A stretch of DNA of 6,844 bases from the NCBI GenBank assembly GCA_002497965.1, contig DAFR01000150.1:1-6844 (forward strand), read 5' to 3'. Of the stretch, positions 5,484 through 6,844 are shown one piece after another (position 1 is the stretch's first letter; each line of letters begins with the position of its first letter). This DNA comes from Methanomicrobiaceae archaeon UBA436 (GTDB lineage: Archaea > Halobacteriota > Methanomicrobia > Methanomicrobiales > Methanoculleaceae). Below the pieces are notes generated by a model that was not told the DNA's origin, did not search any database, and worked only from the letters and a program-made list of their open reading frames with translations. The position numbers and the translations under genes are program-made.

Positions 5484-5615
5484 GTGGTTGCGTATAAGTG
5501 CGCTCGGTGTAAGCAGAAGGTTGAGATAGACATCAATATACGCTGTCCCTACTGTGGGCACCGCATCCTCTTCAAGGAGCGCGGGGCCGCGATAAAAGAC
5601 CTGAAGGCTCGATGA
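5484..5615 (+). CDS. rpoP: DNA-directed RNA polymerase subunit P (Rpb12-like)
   Basis: RpoP is the archaeal counterpart of eukaryotic Rpb12/RPC10, a tiny zinc-ribbon subunit that bridges Rpo3 and Rpo2 and helps assembly and open-complex formation. The gene starts with GTG at 5484 and encodes only 43 residues. Four cysteines form the zinc site: YKCARC (Cys6, Cys9) and [11 protein letters not shown] (Cys21, Cys24), the latter being the family signature; the C-terminal half is basic. GGAGG at 5468-5472, inside the end of rpl37ae, lies 11 nt upstream. The stop overlaps the Brix gene start (ATGA, 5612-5615). Because it is so short and begins with GTG, gene finders can miss it. Confidence 0.93.
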   Translation: MVAYKCARCKQKVEIDINIRCPYCGHRILFKERGAAIKDLKAR

Positions 5616-6019
5616 CGGTCGTCACGACGTCGCGCAAACCGGTTCCGGAGGTGCGGTCACTCGCACGGGATCTTGCGTTTGCGATCGGCGCCGAATACGC
5701 CACCCGCGGGAAGATGGGCATGGACGACCTCCTGTCGTCCCACGATGGGCCGGTTCTGATCGTCTCGAGGTCAGGTCAATCTTTTCTTATTCAGGTCTTT
5801 TCAGGGGGTGAGGCGGTTGCCGGGATCCGTGTTCTCTCGTTTGCGGTCGAGGAGCGGGAGGGTGCGATCTCCCGCGGCCTTGCGGTATCTGACCGCGCCC
5901 TCGCCAGTGCGCTGGAGGGTCTGGCCGATATGGTCTTTTTTGTGGACGCGCTCCCGGAAGACCGGATCGTGTTTGACGGGCGGCAGCGGCGGCGCTATAC
6001 CCTGAGGGTGGCGCCATGA
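5612..6019 (+). CDS. Single Brix-domain rRNA-processing protein (Imp4-like)
   Basis: Archaeal Brix proteins are minimal relatives of eukaryotic Imp4, Brx1, Rpf1, Rpf2 and Ssf1, which act in ribosomal RNA processing and subunit assembly. The 135-residue product shows the N-terminal [18 protein letters not shown] (5-22; the TSRkps.rtR.lak pattern of the family), a glycine-rich middle [11 protein letters not shown] (46-56), and a C-terminal [15 protein letters not shown] (119-133) typical of the domain end. It is somewhat shorter than the commonest archaeal versions, but no piece is obviously missing. Its start overlaps the rpoP stop and its own stop overlaps the pcc1 start (ATGA, 6016-6019). 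The neighbourhood between rpoP and pcc1 is the classical one for this gene and strengthens the call. The precise archaeal role is not established. Confidence 0.85.
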   Translation: MTVVTTSRKPVPEVRSLARDLAFAIGAEYATRGKMGMDDLLSSHDGPVLIVSRSGQSFLIQVFSGGEAVAGIRVLSFAVEEREGAISRGLAVSDRALASALEGLADMVFFVDALPEDRIVFDGRQRRRYTLRVAP

Positions 6020-6291
6020 GGCATTCGGCGGTATTCCGGTTTACGGCTCCTGATGCCCGTGCGATCTATCTCTCCGTCTGCCAGGAGGAGGGGGATGTGG
6101 GTGAGCGTTCGTCTGCGAGGGTCAGGCTTGAGGATGAGGAGACCCTTATCCTGGAGGTGAGCGCTGCGGATATACCGGCGCTTCGTGCGGCCCTTAACAC
6201 CTGGCTTCGGCTGATCAATATAGCGGTTGAGGTGCGGGAGGCTGCTCTCTCCCGGGGCGGGAGCGCCCTCCCGCCTGAACCCTACATTTAA
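6016..6291 (+). CDS. pcc1: KEOPS complex subunit Pcc1
   Basis: Pcc1 is the dimerising subunit of the archaeal KEOPS complex (Kae1, Bud32, Cgi121, Pcc1), which transfers threonylcarbamoyl to A37 of ANN-decoding tRNAs to make t6A. The 91-residue product has the family pattern: an N-terminal strand, AVFRFTAPDARAIYLSV (4-20), a central strand LILEVSAADIPALRAALNTWLRLINIAVEV (about 45-74) in which ALRAALNTWLRLI is the dimer-forming helix signature, and a short C-terminal tail rich in Gly and Pro. GAGGGTG lies 5 nt upstream of the ATG. It is the last gene of the tightly overlapped group; a 112-bp spacer follows. Confidence 0.9.
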   Translation: MRHSAVFRFTAPDARAIYLSVCQEEGDVGERSSARVRLEDEETLILEVSAADIPALRAALNTWLRLINIAVEVREAALSRGGSALPPEPYI

Positions 6292-6298
6292 TTGTATT
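6285..6298 (+). promoter_or_regulatory. Candidate TATA box of prefoldin beta
   Basis: CATTTAATTGTATT at the end of pcc1 is one of the few AT-rich runs here. A start about 25 bp downstream (about 6313) would produce a leader of about 90 nt that contains the hairpin at 6323-6356 before the Shine-Dalgarno. A second AT-rich stretch, ACTGTTATCGATC (6364-6376), is too near the start codon to act as a usual box. Confidence 0.3.
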
Positions 6299-6322
6299 CG
6301 CGGCCTTATGTTGTAGAGAAAG

Positions 6323-6356
6323 GCGGCCAGGGAGGGTGAGACCTTCTGCCTGCCGC
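6323..6356 (+). repeat. Hairpin in the leader of prefoldin beta
   Basis: GCGG (6323-6326) pairs with CCGC (6353-6356), CAGG (6328-6331) with CCTG (6349-6352), and GAGGGT (6332-6337) with ACCTTC (6341-6346) including one G-T pair. C6327 and T6347-G6348 are bulged and GAG forms the tip. This gives 14 pairs in 34 nt. It sits between pcc1 and pfdB and could be a regulatory leader, an mRNA stabiliser, or a processing site. No T-run follows, so it is not a typical terminator. Confidence 0.45.
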
Positions 6357-6388
6357 TCCAGATACTGTTATCGATCTTCGTCGTATCC

Positions 6389-6395
6389 AAGGAGG
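6389..6395 (+). promoter_or_regulatory. Shine-Dalgarno that favours the inner pfdB start
   Basis: AAGGAGG at 6389-6395 is followed 2 nt later by ATG 6398 and 8 nt later by in-frame ATG 6404. Archaeal spacing is usually 5-10 nt, so 6404 is the more likely start and gives the family-like N-terminus MENIPQKLQNQ. Confidence 0.7.
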
Positions 6396-6403
6396 AGATG
6401 AAT

Positions 6404-6769
6404 ATGGAGAACATACCGCAAAAATTGCAGAACCAGCTGGCGATGCTTCAGCAGATGCAGCAGCAGCTGCAGACCGTGATCACGCAGAAGGCGCAGTATG
6501 ACATGACGATCCGCGAGGCCAGGCGTGCGCTCGAGGACCTGGCCGACGTCCCGGAGGATGCGGCGGTCTTCATGAACGTCGGCAGCGTCATGATGCAGAA
6601 GAGCAAGGAGAAGGCGGTTGCAGCCCTAAACGAGCGCATCGAGACGCTCGAACTCCGGGTCAGGTCGCTTGAGAAGCAGGAGAAGGCGCTGCAGCAGAGG
6701 TACGAGCAGCTCTCGTCCCAGGTTCGGGATGCGCTGGAAGGAAAACAGAAGCCGCCGGGCCCGGCCTGA
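6404..6769 (+). CDS. pfdB: Prefoldin subunit beta
   Basis: Prefoldin is a jellyfish-shaped hexamer (two alpha, four beta subunits) that captures unfolded proteins with its coiled-coil tentacles and hands them to the group II chaperonin (thermosome) in the cytoplasm. From ATG 6404 the product has 121 residues, the normal size. It has two long coiled-coil helices (about 5-45 and 66-112) joined by the beta-hairpin segment VPEDAAVFMNVGSVMMQKS (49-67), where NVGS matches the family's VGS motif. The segment LNERIETLELRVRSLEKQE (75-93) is the beta-subunit signature. The first helix is glutamine-rich (QQMQQQLQ). ATG 6398 would add two residues but sits against the Shine-Dalgarno. The short tail ends KQKPPGPA. 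Confidence 0.95.
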   Translation: MENIPQKLQNQLAMLQQMQQQLQTVITQKAQYDMTIREARRALEDLADVPEDAAVFMNVGSVMMQKSKEKAVAALNERIETLELRVRSLEKQEKALQQRYEQLSSQVRDALEGKQKPPGPA

Positions 6770-6777
6770 GCCCCTTC

Positions 6778-6832
6778 CCGAAAAAGCTCCATTTTTCCGG
6801 CATAAATCGCTGTTTTCTCTCGTTCGTTCTTC
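6778..6832 (+). terminator. Probable transcription terminator after pfdB
   Basis: Nine bases after the pfdB stop there is an inverted repeat, CCGAAAAA (6778-6785) against TTTTTCCGG (6792-6800), with seven pairs and one mismatch, followed by a T-rich, pyrimidine-rich stretch (6811-6832, TGTTTTCTCTCGTTCGTTCT). Archaeal termination commonly uses such T clusters. Nothing coding is visible in the last 75 bp. The near-symmetry means it could work in both directions. Confidence 0.45.
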
Positions 6833-6844
6833 TGCACCGCCGCC

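Noticed and set aside
6336..6401. GTG-started 21-codon ORF inside the pfdB leader, overlapping ATGA with pfdB
   Set aside because: Too short, Arg/Ser-rich and better explained by the hairpin; a leader peptide cannot be excluded but nothing supports it.
6446..6472. CAG-rich run in pfdB as a microsatellite
   Set aside because: It encodes the glutamine-rich coiled-coil helix normal for prefoldin beta; the repeats are imperfect and few.

Overview
This window is a GC-rich (roughly 60% G+C by eye), densely packed, entirely plus-strand stretch of an archaeal chromosome. Archaeal-type proteins (L15e, Rpp30 and Pop5 of RNase P, a 20S proteasome alpha subunit, SBDS, L37Ae, RpoP, Brix, Pcc1 and prefoldin beta), Shine-Dalgarno sequences of the GGAGGTGA type and TATA-like boxes mark it as euryarchaeal. 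The protein style and GC content suggest a methanogen of the Methanomicrobiales (Methanoculleus or a relative). That taxonomic call is inference from recognition, not a search.

Layout: (1) 1-1104, the 3' part of a bifunctional NAD(P)HX epimerase/dehydratase, cut by the window edge. (2) 1157-1657, moaC for molybdenum/tungsten cofactor synthesis, probably transcribed from its own TATA box with little or no leader. (3) 1658-1955, about 300 bp with no convincing gene but very rich in inverted repeats, including an 11-bp perfect stem. (4) 1956-5130, rpl15e, rnp3, rnp2, psmA and SBDS. The last four are joined by 1- or 4-nt start/stop overlaps. (5) 5131-5186, a short spacer with a 12-bp perfect palindrome. 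(6) 5187-6291, rpl37ae, rpoP (only 43 codons), a Brix-domain gene and pcc1, again tightly overlapped. (7) 6292-6403, a spacer with a well-formed hairpin. (8) 6404-6769, prefoldin beta, followed by a likely terminator.

Items 4-8 correspond to the archaeal 'exosome superoperon', in which ribosome, RNase P, proteasome, exosome, RNA polymerase, KEOPS and prefoldin genes travel together. The genes act in making and checking the protein synthesis machinery: rRNA and tRNA processing (Rpp30, Pop5, SBDS, Brix), ribosome structure (L15e, L37Ae), transcription (RpoP), tRNA t6A modification (Pcc1), and protein folding or destruction (prefoldin, proteasome). The most notable point is an absence: the exosome genes rrp4, rrp41 and rrp42, which in many archaea lie between SBDS and rpl37ae, are missing, leaving only the 56-bp palindromic spacer.

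I see no mobile element, CRISPR array, tRNA, rRNA or defence system. The candidates for something undescribed are the structured region upstream of rpl15e, the palindrome at the SBDS/rpl37ae joint, and the structured leader of prefoldin beta.
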